This document shows, in pieces, positions 33,094 to 42,179 of a stretch of DNA of 64,000 bases; the stretch's first letter is position 1; each line of letters starts with the position of its first letter. Under the pieces are notes generated by a model, which was not told where the DNA came from, did no database searches, and saw only the letters and a program-made list of their open reading frames with translations. The position numbers and the translations under genes were made by a program. This DNA comes from CAYRLW01 sp964425215 (GTDB lineage Bacteria; Spirochaetota; Spirochaetia; Treponematales; Breznakiellaceae): assembly GCA_964425215.1 (NCBI GenBank), contig CAYRLW010000009.1, positions 17,024 to 81,023 on the forward strand. Direction: 5' to 3'.

Positions 33094-35172
33094 ATGAAGC
33101 TATCGATACAACGGAAAATGTTCGCCCTTCTTTTGGCTCCCATTGCGGTATTTTTTATCTTGGTGGGTTTTGTTACCTATGAGAACGCCAAAAAAACCAC
33201 GGGGTCGCTCATCACGAAGTATACCGCCGATATCACGAGCTACGCGGCTAAAAACATCGATAATTTTTTCTCCACAAATATTAGTTACATTCAGCAGGTT
33301 GCTCGGCAAAACACGATTACATCGATGGTATGGGACTTGGCGAAAAATACTTTAAACGAGGAAAAAACCTACAATAACAACGTGGACTTTTTCTTTTTAG
33401 GATTCCCCGATGGCCGGGCGCCTAATACGAATATGACCGAGCGGAATATTGCCCATGACGAATTTTTTAAGCTAATTCTACAGGGGGGTAAGGATTACGC
33501 GGTAAGTAACGCTCTGGTGTCTCCTATCACGGGGAAACCGAGCATCGATATAGTAGCTGCGGTTAAGTACCCCGGAAGTCCCGCCCACGGGCTGGTGGGC
33601 ATGGCTATTGATCTGGTTCGTTTAAGCTCCCTGGCTAATATTACCGTGGGGAACGCTGGTTTTGGCTTTATCGTGGACAATAAGGGGCTTGTGGTGGCCC
33701 ATCCGGACAGCGCGGTACGGATGACCTTGAACGTTCTGGATTCTAAAAACGCGGGGTATCAGGGTCTGGATGACGCGGGAAAACGTATGATCGGCGGGCA
33801 AAAGGGTGAAGCGGTCATTAAAAATCCAAAGGGGATAACGGAACGTGTATTTTTTAACCCCCTACCGTCGGTTCAGGGGTGGAGTTTTTGCGTAGCGGTT
33901 CCGGTGACGGATCTTGAACGGCCGGCTTTGGGAATAATTTTAGGCATCGTTGTATCGTTTATTGGTTTGGGGTTGCTTCTCGGTCTTTTAGTATTTTTTG
34001 TCAGCCGGATGATCAGTCGATCCGTGGGTGAGACGAAAAACGCGGTGGCCGAGCTTGCCAAAGGTGAGGGGGACTTAACCAAGCGCATTACCGTTAGAAG
34101 CCAAGATGAGCTGGGCGAGATGGGAAGGAATATCAACCAATTCTTAGAGCTTATCCATTCTATCGTCAGCTCGGTAAGGCAAATAGTCGATCAAATGCGA
34201 ATGTTGGGGGATGAATTGCAAACCAATACAACCCAATCTTCCGCTTCGGCCCAACAAATTTCAGGAAACACCAAACAGATCCAAGAAAAATTATTAAACC
34301 AATCGGCGGGGATTACCGAAACCTTGGCTACCACCGAACAGATCAACCGAAACATCCAATCGTTTCTTAATCTAATAGAGACCCAGGCGGCAAACCTAAC
34401 CCAGTCTTCCGCTTCAATTGAAGAGATGGTCGCTAATATCAGCTCGGTGGCCAAGATTACGGTCCGTAACCAGGAGACCATAGCCCTGTTGACGCAGGAC
34501 GCGGACGTGGGAAAAGAGCGGCTGAACGGGGTGGAATCGCTGATCCATCAAATTGATCAAGCCAGTGAAGGCATGTTGGAGGCGAATTCCATTATCGCCC
34601 ATATAGCCAGTCAAACGAACCTTCTTTCCATGAACGCGGCCATCGAAGCGGCCCACGCGGGAGACGCGGGGAAGGGCTTTGCTGTCGTGGCCGACGAAAT
34701 ACGAAAATTAGCCGAAGACGCCAACGAACAGAGCAAAACGATAGCCGGGGTTCTGCAAAACGTTAAAAAACTGGTTGAAGAAACGGTCGCTGAAACAGCG
34801 GAGGCCCAGACAAAGTTTGACAACCTCTTTTCGGGGATTAAGCGGGTAGAGAACCAGGAACTGGAAGTCAAAAACGCCATGGAAGAGCAACGCCAGGGTT
34901 CCGAGCAGGTATTAGTGGCCATGAAGGAACTGAATCAAATTACCCAGGAAATTCGATCCGGTTCCGAGGAAATTCGTTTGGGCAGTCAAACCATACTCGA
35001 GGAGATGGGAAGGATAATGAACGGTACCCAGGATATCGAAACCGCCTCCGGAGAAAATTCCCAAGGGGCCCAGGAAATAGCCCAGGCCATGGAACATATT
35101 TCCACGCTGACGGGTAAAAATCGGGATTCGATCAGGGAGCTGGAAAACCTGGTGGTGCGGTTTAAGCTTTAG
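33094..35172 (+). CDS. methyl-accepting chemotaxis protein with periplasmic Cache domain
   Basis: A 692-aa chemoreceptor. Membrane segment 1 is at residues 9-28 (LLLAPIAVFFILVGFVTYEN). A periplasmic double-Cache sensor spans about 35-275 (NAGFGFIVDNKGLVVAHPDS). Membrane segment 2 is near 277-303 (ILGIVVSFIGLGLLLGLLVF). HAMP follows (RSVGETKNAVAELAKGEGDL), then the methylation helices and the tip SQTNLLSMNAAIEAAHAG. No CheR/CheB tether pentapeptide is at the C-terminus. Ligands are probably small organic acids or amino acids. It is divergent from the H2-sensor chemoreceptor and would signal to the same CheA/CheW array. Confidence 0.93.
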   Translation: MKLSIQRKMFALLLAPIAVFFILVGFVTYENAKKTTGSLITKYTADITSYAAKNIDNFFSTNISYIQQVARQNTITSMVWDLAKNTLNEEKTYNNNVDFFFLGFPDGRAPNTNMTERNIAHDEFFKLILQGGKDYAVSNALVSPITGKPSIDIVAAVKYPGSPAHGLVGMAIDLVRLSSLANITVGNAGFGFIVDNKGLVVAHPDSAVRMTLNVLDSKNAGYQGLDDAGKRMIGGQKGEAVIKNPKGITERVFFNPLPSVQGWSFCVAVPVTDLERPALGIILGIVVSFIGLGLLLGLLVFFVSRMISRSVGETKNAVAELAKGEGDLTKRITVRSQDELGEMGRNINQFLELIHSIVSSVRQIVDQMRMLGDELQTNTTQSSASAQQISGNTKQIQEKLLNQSAGITETLATTEQINRNIQSFLNLIETQAANLTQSSASIEEMVANISSVAKITVRNQETIALLTQDADVGKERLNGVESLIHQIDQASEGMLEANSIIAHIASQTNLLSMNAAIEAAHAGDAGKGFAVVADEIRKLAEDANEQSKTIAGVLQNVKKLVEETVAETAEAQTKFDNLFSGIKRVENQELEVKNAMEEQRQGSEQVLVAMKELNQITQEIRSGSEEIRLGSQTILEEMGRIMNGTQDIETASGENSQGAQEIAQAMEHISTLTGKNRDSIRELENLVVRFKL

Positions 35173-35246
35173 AAGTTTGGAGCGTAAGCCGTACACTCAA
35201 AAATAATCCCCGCGTACAACTCATAAGCGTATGGTTTGGCGAAGGT

Positions 35247-36215
35247 CTATTTGATGGTAAAGGTGCCCCCTTCGGTAAAGTTGAGGGGGAGGCTTTCTTT
35301 TCGGATTTCATCGGGTAGTTTTATGGAAGCCTTTCCCTGAACCGAAAAGGTTCCCTTCCGTTCGCTAAAAAGAGTTTTAACCTTTTTTGAAAGTTTTTTC
35401 GAACTGAACTCGTTGGTTATCGTTACCAAGGTTCTATCCGCTTGGTGAACCACCTGGGAGCTTTCTCCAACGATAAGACTATCGTCGTTGACAAAAAGAT
35501 CGTAGTGTAGGTTGGTAAACGATAGTTTTGCTTTAGCGTCGTTCTTGATTTCCAGGGTAAAACTTACGCGAAGGGGAACGTCCAATTCTGTCGGATCCAT
35601 AGGTGGGGTAGCGTTTTTTTTACCATTCACAAGGTCTTTAAAAACACCCAGGGCCCTATCCGGCGGAACTCTGGATCCCGCTTTGATAAGCGCCTTACGA
35701 ACCTCTTCGGTACTTGGGGGCGTAACGGTAAACCCTGTTATGGCAACGTGGGGTTTTATGGCGGGAATTTTTTTCTCAAATTTATAATTAAAACTGATAT
35801 CCTGGGGTAACCCAGGCATTTTAGGCAGGGGGATAATCAAAACCCCATCGATAACCGTGTTAAGCCACTCTTTAGAGGTGTAGTCCTTCACCAATGCAAT
35901 GATTCCTTCGTAGGGGAGGGTGACGGTAAAGGTATTGGCCTTCTCGCCCCTGGCGGGAACGGTAAATCCACCCTGATTGGTAGCCTTAAAAACTGAGGTC
36001 CCTTCTACCGAAAAATTGAGTCGGAGGCCATCAAACGAAAGATTCACCGGGTAGGGATTTTTAACACCCACTTCAAAAAGGAAGGTAATATCCCGAAGAC
36101 TTATGGCATCTACCTGAAAACGTTTAACCTCGGCACTCGGTTTCGGTATATCAAAAGCCCATACAAAAGCCGAAAGAACAGCCCATATAAGAATCGCAGT
36201 GTTTAACCGTTTCAT
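35247..36215 (-). CDS. exported LEA type 2/WHy-domain protein
   Basis: A 322-aa exported protein (signal peptide ending SAFVWAFD). Two WHy/LEA-2 beta-sandwich domains are visible: about residues 30-150 (DITFLFEVGVKNPYPVNLSF) and about 180-320 (VSFTLEIKNDAKAKLSFTNL). In other bacteria such domains occur in desiccation and envelope-stress proteins; the role here is unknown. The gene is convergent with the Cache chemoreceptor gene, 74 bp apart, and stands alone. Confidence 0.78.
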   Translation of the reverse strand: MKRLNTAILIWAVLSAFVWAFDIPKPSAEVKRFQVDAISLRDITFLFEVGVKNPYPVNLSFDGLRLNFSVEGTSVFKATNQGGFTVPARGEKANTFTVTLPYEGIIALVKDYTSKEWLNTVIDGVLIIPLPKMPGLPQDISFNYKFEKKIPAIKPHVAITGFTVTPPSTEEVRKALIKAGSRVPPDRALGVFKDLVNGKKNATPPMDPTELDVPLRVSFTLEIKNDAKAKLSFTNLHYDLFVNDDSLIVGESSQVVHQADRTLVTITNEFSSKKLSKKVKTLFSERKGTFSVQGKASIKLPDEIRKESLPLNFTEGGTFTIK

Positions 36216-36263
36216 TTTTTTACCCCCATACGCACAACTATAGCGCTAAAAATATAAATCGTC

Positions 36264-36387
36264 TTCAATTGAGACTTTTTCAAAACTCAGGGGGTTTTGA
36301 AAGAGCAATCTTAGCTGTACATGCAGTATTTTTACAATTCTATACTATTTAAATGTTTATATTGTTAATGTAAAAACCTCAATTGTA
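36264..36387. repeat. structured repeat family A, copy 3
   Basis: Terminal inverted repeats CAATTGAG (36266-36273) and CTCAATTG (36378-36385), extended by CTTTTT and AAAAAC. Inside is a hairpin with core AAAACTCAGGGGGTTTT followed by GAAAGAGCAATCTTAGCTG and TACATGCAGTATTTTT. It matches copy 2 over about 75 bp. Confidence 0.7.
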
Positions 36388-36620
36388 AAAGCTTCGTTCC
36401 ATTGATATTTTAAAAAAAAGAAATTGCCCGTTTTAATTGTTAGTAATCATAATATGAGAAAATATTTCCCATGCTGATAAAAAATTTTCTCAAAACGTTT
36501 CGATCCAATGGATATTCATTTTTTATAAATTTAAAGTTTTCATATCGCATAATATTTTATTATATTATATATACATAATAAATATTTTAAATTTTTAAAA
36601 AGCTATACATTATCTTTTGC

Positions 36621-36648
36621 TTGGCATGATATATGCTATATATACAAT
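36621..36648 (+). promoter_or_regulatory. candidate promoter of the DUF2202 gene
   Basis: TTGGCA at 36621-36626, 16-bp spacer, TACAAT at 36643-36648, then a short leader with SD AAAGGAG before the ATG at 36679. Confidence 0.55.
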
Positions 36649-36678
36649 ACATTCTATATAGGATGAAAGGAGTTTACG

Positions 36679-37200
36679 ATGAAAAAGGCCTTACAAAAGG
36701 CGATGGTCCTGCTATTACTGACTGTGGGAGGCTTTGCCTTCGCGGAGAATACGGGAGCACAAACTGGGCTTTACGGGAATGGGGCCGCCAAAGCGGATTC
36801 GGATCTTACCATTCAGGATATGCTTACCTACGCTATTCAAGATGAGTATGTAGCCCATGGGGAGTACAGGGCTATTATGGCGAAATTTGGAACCGTACGG
36901 CCGTTTAGCAATATCATGGAGGCTGAAACTACCCATATCAGCTGGTTAACGCAGGCGTTTAATACGTATAAACTTCCCATTCCCTCGGACGATTCGGAAA
37001 AGTACATAAGCCTTCCTAAAACCCTACATGAAGCCTACGCTACGGGGGTTCAAGCGGAGATTGATAATATTGCCATGTACGACCGCTTCCTTGCCCAACC
37101 GATCATTCAAAGCGAGAAATACCAGGATTTGAAAACCCTGTTTACCAATTTAAGGAACGCCTCGGAAAACCATCTGCGGGCGTTTAAAAACCAGCTGTAA
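36679..37200 (+). CDS. exported DUF2202 ferritin-like protein
   Basis: A 173-aa exported protein (signal peptide ends GGFAFAE). The DUF2202 domain has four-helix ferritin-like features: QDMLTYAIQDEYVAHGEYRA (Glu ligands), EAETTHISWLTQAF (ExxH), VQAEIDNIAMYDRFL and ASENHLRAFKNQL (final ExxH). It probably binds a di-metal site in the periplasm, with a possible oxidase or metal-storage role; function is unproven. It stands alone with its own promoter and hairpin terminator. For an anaerobe, defence against oxygen or peroxide is a plausible role. Confidence 0.8.
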   Translation: MKKALQKAMVLLLLTVGGFAFAENTGAQTGLYGNGAAKADSDLTIQDMLTYAIQDEYVAHGEYRAIMAKFGTVRPFSNIMEAETTHISWLTQAFNTYKLPIPSDDSEKYISLPKTLHEAYATGVQAEIDNIAMYDRFLAQPIIQSEKYQDLKTLFTNLRNASENHLRAFKNQL

Positions 37201-37205
37201 ATAGC

Positions 37206-37235
37206 AACGGTGGGGTATGTAGATACCCCACCGTT
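37206..37235. terminator. hairpin after the DUF2202 gene
   Basis: A perfect 12-bp stem (AACGGTGGGGTA with TACCCCACCGTT), 6-nt loop, starting 6 nt after the stop. There is no T-run downstream. Confidence 0.7.
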
Positions 37236-37330
37236 AAACCTGCGCACTTCATACCGCCCCATGAAAAATGGCATGGTGCTTACCGAAGGGTTGATACATA
37301 GATTTCTTCAGCTTCAATGATATAATCAAA

Positions 37331-37393
37331 TGAGGCTCTTTTAAAACTCAGGGAGTTTTGAAAGAGCAACCTTACAGGGAACCAAAAGCCTCG
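37331..37393. repeat. structured repeat family A, copy 4
   Basis: Ends GAGGCTCTTTT and CCAAAAGCCTC are inverted. The inside holds AAAACTCAGGGAGTTTT then GAAAGAGCAACCTTACAGG. It is the shortest closed copy (about 63 bp) and ends 17 bp before the -35 box of the sugar operon promoter. Confidence 0.7.
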
Positions 37394-37409
37394 AATGTTA
37401 ATATTTTTG

Positions 37410-37465
37410 TTGACAGCCTAAAAAAGTGGGGTTACAATATCCATAGTAATGCACGCGCGTGCATT
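37410..37465 (+). promoter_or_regulatory. promoter with LacI-type operator for the sugar operon
   Basis: TTGACA at 37410-37415, 17-bp spacer, TACAAT at 37433-37438. The 18-bp perfect palindrome AATGCACGCGCGTGCATT (37448-37465) covers about +4 to +21 and has the central CG step typical of LacI-family operators. The LacI-family protein encoded at 43.3 kb, in the same cluster, is the likely binder. SD GGAGG follows before the ATG at 37480. Confidence 0.82.
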
Positions 37466-37479
37466 GATAAGGAGGTAGC

Positions 37480-38652
37480 ATGATAGAAGGGAGCGCGGAT
37501 TCTAAAGTCTTAGGTTTGATACGGTACGGTATGGTCGGCGGCGGGCAGGGGGCTTTTATCGGGGATGTGCACCGAAAAGCTATAAACCTGGATGGGATGG
37601 CAACATTGGTGGCGGGATGTTTTTCCCGTTCCTTCGAAAATACGACCAGTACGGGACGATCTTTGGGGCTTTCGGAGGAACGTTTATACAAGACCTACGA
37701 AGAGATGGCGCAGAAGGAAGCCCAACGGGCAGATAAAATAGACTTTGTGGTGATTGTAACTCCTAATTATGAACATTATGCCGTGGCCAAGGCGTTTCTA
37801 AGCCGAGGTTTTTCGGTGGTATGCGATAAGCCCTTGACTTTTGAGGTGGCGGAAGCCCAGGAGTTGGCCGAATTGGCCAAAAAAAATGGAGCCCTTTTCG
37901 CGGTAACCTATACGTACACGGGGTATCCAACGGTAAAACAGGCTCGGGAAATGATCAAACGGGGAGATATCGGAGAGATACGGTTTGTCAACGCCGAGTA
38001 TCCCCAGGAATGGCTGGCCACTCCGGCGGAAAAAGAGGGGTCCAAACAGGCGGCTTGGCGGACCGACCCGAAACAGACGGGAAAATCCAACTGCGTGGGG
38101 GATATCGGAAGCCACGTGGAAAACATGGTGTCCTATATGACGGGACTTAAGATTAAGTCTCTTTGTGCTCGGCTGGACACCTTTGTCCCGGGGCGGGTTT
38201 TGGACGACAATGCGACGATCATGGTGGAGTACCAGGGGGGCGCCAAGGGGGTTTACTGGACGAGCCAGGTGGCAATCGGGTACGACAACGGGCTTCGGGT
38301 TCGGATCTTTGGAACGAAGGGGTCGATCCAATGGTCCCAGGAAAATCCCAATTACCTCGTGGTTTCCCGGTTAGGTAAACCGACGGAAACCCTTTCCCGA
38401 GGTCGAGATGGCTTCTATCCCCACGCCCAGGGATATTCACGAATACCTTCGGGGCACCCGGAGGGGTATTTTGAGGCCTTCGCGAATATTTACAAAACGT
38501 TCATCGGTGCTTTGGCCACATTAAAGGCGGGCCGACAGCCGACGGCGGAGGAAATGGATTTCCCGACCGTAGAAATGGGTATTGATGGGGTTCGATTTAT
38601 TGGCAAGTGCGTGGAAAGCTCCCAGAAGGGAGCGGTTTGGATCGATTTTTAA
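37480..38652 (+). CDS. Gfo/Idh/MocA family oxidoreductase
   Basis: A 390-aa NAD(P)-dependent sugar or polyol dehydrogenase. The Rossmann start is RYGMVGGGQGAFIGDVHRKA. The catalytic Lys is in CDKPLT and the DxGSH motif is CVGDIGSHVENM. The length and VHRKA start fit the long subgroup often linked to inositol or 3-keto-sugar metabolism. It is the first gene after the LacI-type operator and is followed after 15 bp by a TIM-barrel isomerase. It probably oxidises the imported sugar or its derivative. Confidence 0.9.
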   Translation: MIEGSADSKVLGLIRYGMVGGGQGAFIGDVHRKAINLDGMATLVAGCFSRSFENTTSTGRSLGLSEERLYKTYEEMAQKEAQRADKIDFVVIVTPNYEHYAVAKAFLSRGFSVVCDKPLTFEVAEAQELAELAKKNGALFAVTYTYTGYPTVKQAREMIKRGDIGEIRFVNAEYPQEWLATPAEKEGSKQAAWRTDPKQTGKSNCVGDIGSHVENMVSYMTGLKIKSLCARLDTFVPGRVLDDNATIMVEYQGGAKGVYWTSQVAIGYDNGLRVRIFGTKGSIQWSQENPNYLVVSRLGKPTETLSRGRDGFYPHAQGYSRIPSGHPEGYFEAFANIYKTFIGALATLKAGRQPTAEEMDFPTVEMGIDGVRFIGKCVESSQKGAVWIDF

Positions 38653-38667
38653 AGGAAGGAGAAAACT

Positions 38668-39657
38668 ATGGGACGACCTGTTACGTTATTCACCGGCCAA
38701 TGGGCCGATTTACCCTTTGAAACCCTCTGTGAAAAGGCTAAGGCCTTTGGGTACGATGGCCTTGAAATCGCCTGTTGGGGCGATCACATGGATGTAAAGC
38801 GGGCGGCCACGGATCCAAAATACGTGGAAAACCGCAAGGCGATTTTAGCAAAACACGGACTTAAGGTGTGGGCCCTGGGGGCGCATCTGGCGGGCCAGTG
38901 CGTGGGTGATCTGTGGGATCCCCGGTTGGATGGTTTCGCTCCGGCGGATTGTAAGGGAAATCCGGAGAAGATCCGCGCTTGGGCGATCCAGGAGATGAAA
39001 TACACCGCCCAGGCGGCTAAAAATATGGGCTGTTCGGTGGTCACCGGCTTTATGGGAAGCCCGGTGTGGAAATACTGGTATTCCTTTCCCCAGACTTCCG
39101 ATGAGATGATCGATGGGGCGTTTAAAGAGATTGTTAAACTCTGGTCTCCCATTTTGGATGAGTTTGATAAACAGGGAGTTAAGTTCGCCCTGGAGGTGCA
39201 TCCCACCGAAATCGCCTTTGATTATTATACCGCCCAACGGCTTTTAAAGGAGTTTAAGGATCGTCCTACCCTGGGCTTTAACTTTGATCCGTCCCATTTA
39301 ATTTGGCAGGGGGTTACGCCCCACGTATTCCTGCGGGATTTTAGCAACCGGGTATTCCACGTCCACATGAAGGACGCGGCGGTGAATCGGGATGGTAAAG
39401 CGGGGGTATTGGGTTCCCACTTTGCCTTTGGGGATACCCGGCGGGGGTGGAATTTCCGTTCCCTGGGACACGGGGATGTGGATTTTGAAAACATTATCCG
39501 GGAATTAAACGTGGCCGGCTACCAGGGTCCCCTTTCGGTGGAATGGGAGGATTCGGGGATGGAACGGGAGTTTGGGGCTAAAGAGGCCTGCGCCTTTGTC
39601 CGGCGGGTGGATTTTGCCCCCTCTACCCTGGCCTTTGACGAGGCGATGAAGAAGTAA
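38668..39657 (+). CDS. sugar phosphate isomerase/epimerase-like TIM barrel
   Basis: A 329-aa xylose-isomerase-like barrel (AP endonuclease family 2 superfamily). Four metal ligands are visible: Glu in FALEVHPTEIAFD, Asp in GFNFDPSHL, His in FHVHMKDA and Glu in LSVEWED. Members isomerise, epimerise or dehydrate sugars and keto-inositols. Its partner upstream is a Gfo/Idh dehydrogenase, a pairing seen in keto-sugar pathways. The stop overlaps the RbsA-like start by 1 bp (TAATG). Confidence 0.88.
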   Translation: MGRPVTLFTGQWADLPFETLCEKAKAFGYDGLEIACWGDHMDVKRAATDPKYVENRKAILAKHGLKVWALGAHLAGQCVGDLWDPRLDGFAPADCKGNPEKIRAWAIQEMKYTAQAAKNMGCSVVTGFMGSPVWKYWYSFPQTSDEMIDGAFKEIVKLWSPILDEFDKQGVKFALEVHPTEIAFDYYTAQRLLKEFKDRPTLGFNFDPSHLIWQGVTPHVFLRDFSNRVFHVHMKDAAVNRDGKAGVLGSHFAFGDTRRGWNFRSLGHGDVDFENIIRELNVAGYQGPLSVEWEDSGMEREFGAKEACAFVRRVDFAPSTLAFDEAMKK

Positions 39658-41186
39658 TGGACATGACAGCTACCGCCGGTTCTGTGGTACCGATTCTTAC
39701 CGCCGAGGGGATAACAAAGGAGTTCTCGGGGGTACGGGTTCTGGATCAAATTTCCCTGGATATTCAACCGGGGGAAATAATGGGCCTGATCGGTGAAAAC
39801 GGAGCCGGCAAATCTACCCTTATCAAAATTATTGCGGGGATCTATCAGCCTACCCGGGGGTCCCTACGGTTCCAGGGTAAGCCGGTGACTATTCCCGATT
39901 ATATCAGCGCGAAAAAATTAGGCATTGCGATTGTCCCCCAGGAATTCAACCTTATCAATCCCTTAACTGTATATGAAAATATATTTTTAGGAAATGAAAT
40001 CCTCCTTCCTTCGGGGTTGTTGGATAAGGCTCGGATGAAGGAACTGGCGGAACGGCAGTTGGAAGAATTGAGGATGCCCATTGGGGTGGATAAACTGGTC
40101 AGTTCCCTTAGCGTAGCGGAAAAGCAGATGGTGGAGATTTCCAAGGCCCTGATGCTGAAGGCTCGGTTTTTGATTATGGATGAACCCACCACGACGTTAA
40201 CAAGTCACGAGGTGGAAATACTGTTCAACCTTATGGGGCAGTTGAAGAGCCAGGGGGTAACGATTCTTTTCGTGTCCCACAAGCTCCACGAAATTAAAAC
40301 GATCTGCGATCGCGTAACCGTGCTTCGGGATGGGGAGCTAATCGGAATTGATCGAATCGAAGACGTGAACGAGCGGGATATTGCTCGGCGAATGATCGGC
40401 CGGGATTTTACCCAGGTATTTCCGCCCAAACGAAGTTCCGACGCCTCGGACGTGGTGTTGGAGGTACAGGGGTTATCCATACGGGGTCTTTTAAAGGATA
40501 TCTCCTTTAATCTACGGCAGGGAGAGATTTTAGGGTTCGCGGGCCTCGTTGGAGCGGGGCGGACCGAACTGGCGGAAGCGGTAATGGGCCTACGGCGCAT
40601 CGATGGGGGAACCATAAAAATCCATGGGAAAGAGGTAACGATTAAAAAATCCCGGGACGCGGTCAATCTGGGCCTGGGGTATCTGAGCGAAGATCGGCAA
40701 GGGAAAGGGATTGTGCAAGACTTTACGATTCCGGAAAACATCTCCCTTATTTCACTGGAAAGGTACGTTCAGGGTCCCTTGATCGATAAGGTAAAGGAAC
40801 TGGAAAAGGCGGAAGAGTACGTGAAGGCGTTTAATATCGTGGCGGCTTCTAAAAAGTTAGCCCTCCGGTATTTAAGCGGGGGAAATCAACAGAAGGTGTA
40901 CTTGGCCCGCTGGGTGGATACGAATCCGAAAATCCTCATCCTTGACGAACCGACCCGGGGTATCGATGTAAACGCCAAACGGGAAATTTATGAGTTTATC
41001 CATCACCTATCGGACCGGGGAATTTCCTGCGTGGTTATATCGTCGGAGATGGAAGAGATTATTGGACTCTGTAATCGGGTGTACGTGATGCGGGAAGGTT
41101 CCATCGCGGGAAGTTTAGAGGGAGATCGAATTACGGAGGAGGAAATTATGTTCTATGCCACGGGCATTAAGGGGAAGCAAAACTAA
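39657..41186 (+). CDS. rbsA: sugar ABC transporter ATPase, RbsA-like (CUT2)
   Basis: A 509-aa double-ATPase subunit. Domain 1 has Walker A GENGAGKST, signature SLSVAEKQMVEI and Walker B LIMDEPTTTL. Domain 2 has the degenerate Walker A GLVGAGRTEL, signature YLSGGNQQKV and Walker B LILDEPTRGID. This layout is typical of ribose/xylose/inositol importers. The exact sugar is unknown, so the symbol refers to the family role. It overlaps neighbours by 1 bp on both sides. Confidence 0.92.
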   Translation: MDMTATAGSVVPILTAEGITKEFSGVRVLDQISLDIQPGEIMGLIGENGAGKSTLIKIIAGIYQPTRGSLRFQGKPVTIPDYISAKKLGIAIVPQEFNLINPLTVYENIFLGNEILLPSGLLDKARMKELAERQLEELRMPIGVDKLVSSLSVAEKQMVEISKALMLKARFLIMDEPTTTLTSHEVEILFNLMGQLKSQGVTILFVSHKLHEIKTICDRVTVLRDGELIGIDRIEDVNERDIARRMIGRDFTQVFPPKRSSDASDVVLEVQGLSIRGLLKDISFNLRQGEILGFAGLVGAGRTELAEAVMGLRRIDGGTIKIHGKEVTIKKSRDAVNLGLGYLSEDRQGKGIVQDFTIPENISLISLERYVQGPLIDKVKELEKAEEYVKAFNIVAASKKLALRYLSGGNQQKVYLARWVDTNPKILILDEPTRGIDVNAKREIYEFIHHLSDRGISCVVISSEMEEIIGLCNRVYVMREGSIAGSLEGDRITEEEIMFYATGIKGKQN

Positions 41187-42166
41187 TGGCCGAATCGAAA
41201 CAGATGAATGCCGGTATACGGTATTTTAAAGACTTTAAGCTCAGCAACCATTCGACGGGAATTGGGTTTATCCTTCTTTTCATTTTAGCGGCGATTGTGG
41301 GATGGCCGAATTTTTTGCAGATCCGTAATTTGTTAAATATTTTACGGCAAATATCCTACACGGGGATCATCGCCCTGGGGATGACTTTGGTCATTATTTC
41401 TGGGGGAATCGATCTTTCGGTGGGCTCCATGGCGGCGTTTACCGGGGGTATTACGATCTTTTTCCTGAACCTATTTCCCGGAGATTCCCAGCTGGCGGTG
41501 CTTCTTTCGGTGCTTTTTGCCATCGTTTTTGGGGCTTTCTGCGGTTTGTTTAACGGTTTTTTGGTCACCAAGGGACGGATCGCCCCGTTTATCGCTACCC
41601 TGGGAACCATGTCCATTTTCCGTTCCCTCATTCAGTACTTTTCCGGCGCGGGAAATATCATGTCTGCCAATACGGTGTACCCGGAAATAGGGGCGGGGAT
41701 GTTTCTGGCGATTCCGGTTCCCGTGTGGGTGTTCCTTATCGTGGCGGCGGTTTTGCATATCGTTCTTAATAACACCCAATTTGGCCGGTACGTCTGCGCC
41801 GTGGGGGCCAACGAACAGGTGGCCCGGTATTCGGCGATCAACGTATCTATTACCCGGCTTATCCCCTACGTAATCACCGGCGCCACGGTGGGTATGACGG
41901 CCCTCCTCTGGTCATCCCGGCTTAATTCGATCAATTCCAGCGATTGCGTGTACTACGAGTTGGATGCCATTGCCGCGGCGGTTATTGGGGGGACCTCCAT
42001 GTCCGGCGGTAAGGGAACGGTTATTGGCACAGTACTGGGGGCGATCATGCTGGGGATGATCAATAACATGCTTGTTCTAGGGGGCGTATCTTCGTACCTA
42101 CAGCAGGCGGCTAAAGGTTTGGTTATCATTGCGGCTGTATTGCTGCAATACAATAAAAGGAACTGA
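41186..42166 (+). CDS. rbsC: sugar ABC transporter permease, RbsC-like (CUT2)
   Basis: A 326-aa membrane protein with about 9-10 segments. Family motifs are ALGMTLVIISGGIDLSVGSM, GRIAPFIATLGTM and VIGGTSMSGGKGTVIGTVLG. It forms a homodimeric channel with the RbsA-like ATPase. It starts at the ATG overlapping the rbsA-like stop by 1 bp. Confidence 0.92.
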   Translation: MAESKQMNAGIRYFKDFKLSNHSTGIGFILLFILAAIVGWPNFLQIRNLLNILRQISYTGIIALGMTLVIISGGIDLSVGSMAAFTGGITIFFLNLFPGDSQLAVLLSVLFAIVFGAFCGLFNGFLVTKGRIAPFIATLGTMSIFRSLIQYFSGAGNIMSANTVYPEIGAGMFLAIPVPVWVFLIVAAVLHIVLNNTQFGRYVCAVGANEQVARYSAINVSITRLIPYVITGATVGMTALLWSSRLNSINSSDCVYYELDAIAAAVIGGTSMSGGKGTVIGTVLGAIMLGMINNMLVLGGVSSYLQQAAKGLVIIAAVLLQYNKRN

Positions 42167-42179
42167 TCGGAGGTTTGAC

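Larger units (their letters stand above)
36216..36678. other. AT-rich intergenic region (463 bp)
   Basis: Contains a family A repeat (36264-36387), a stretch of about 250 bp that is nearly all A and T with an 8-bp inverted repeat GAGAAAAT (36456) / ATTTTCTC (36484), and the promoter of the DUF2202 gene. No open reading frame is credible here. Confidence 0.6.

Noticed and set aside
36216..36678. Replication origin or DnaA-box cluster in the AT-rich region
   Set aside because: No DnaA box cluster or replication genes were seen; AT-richness alone is not evidence.
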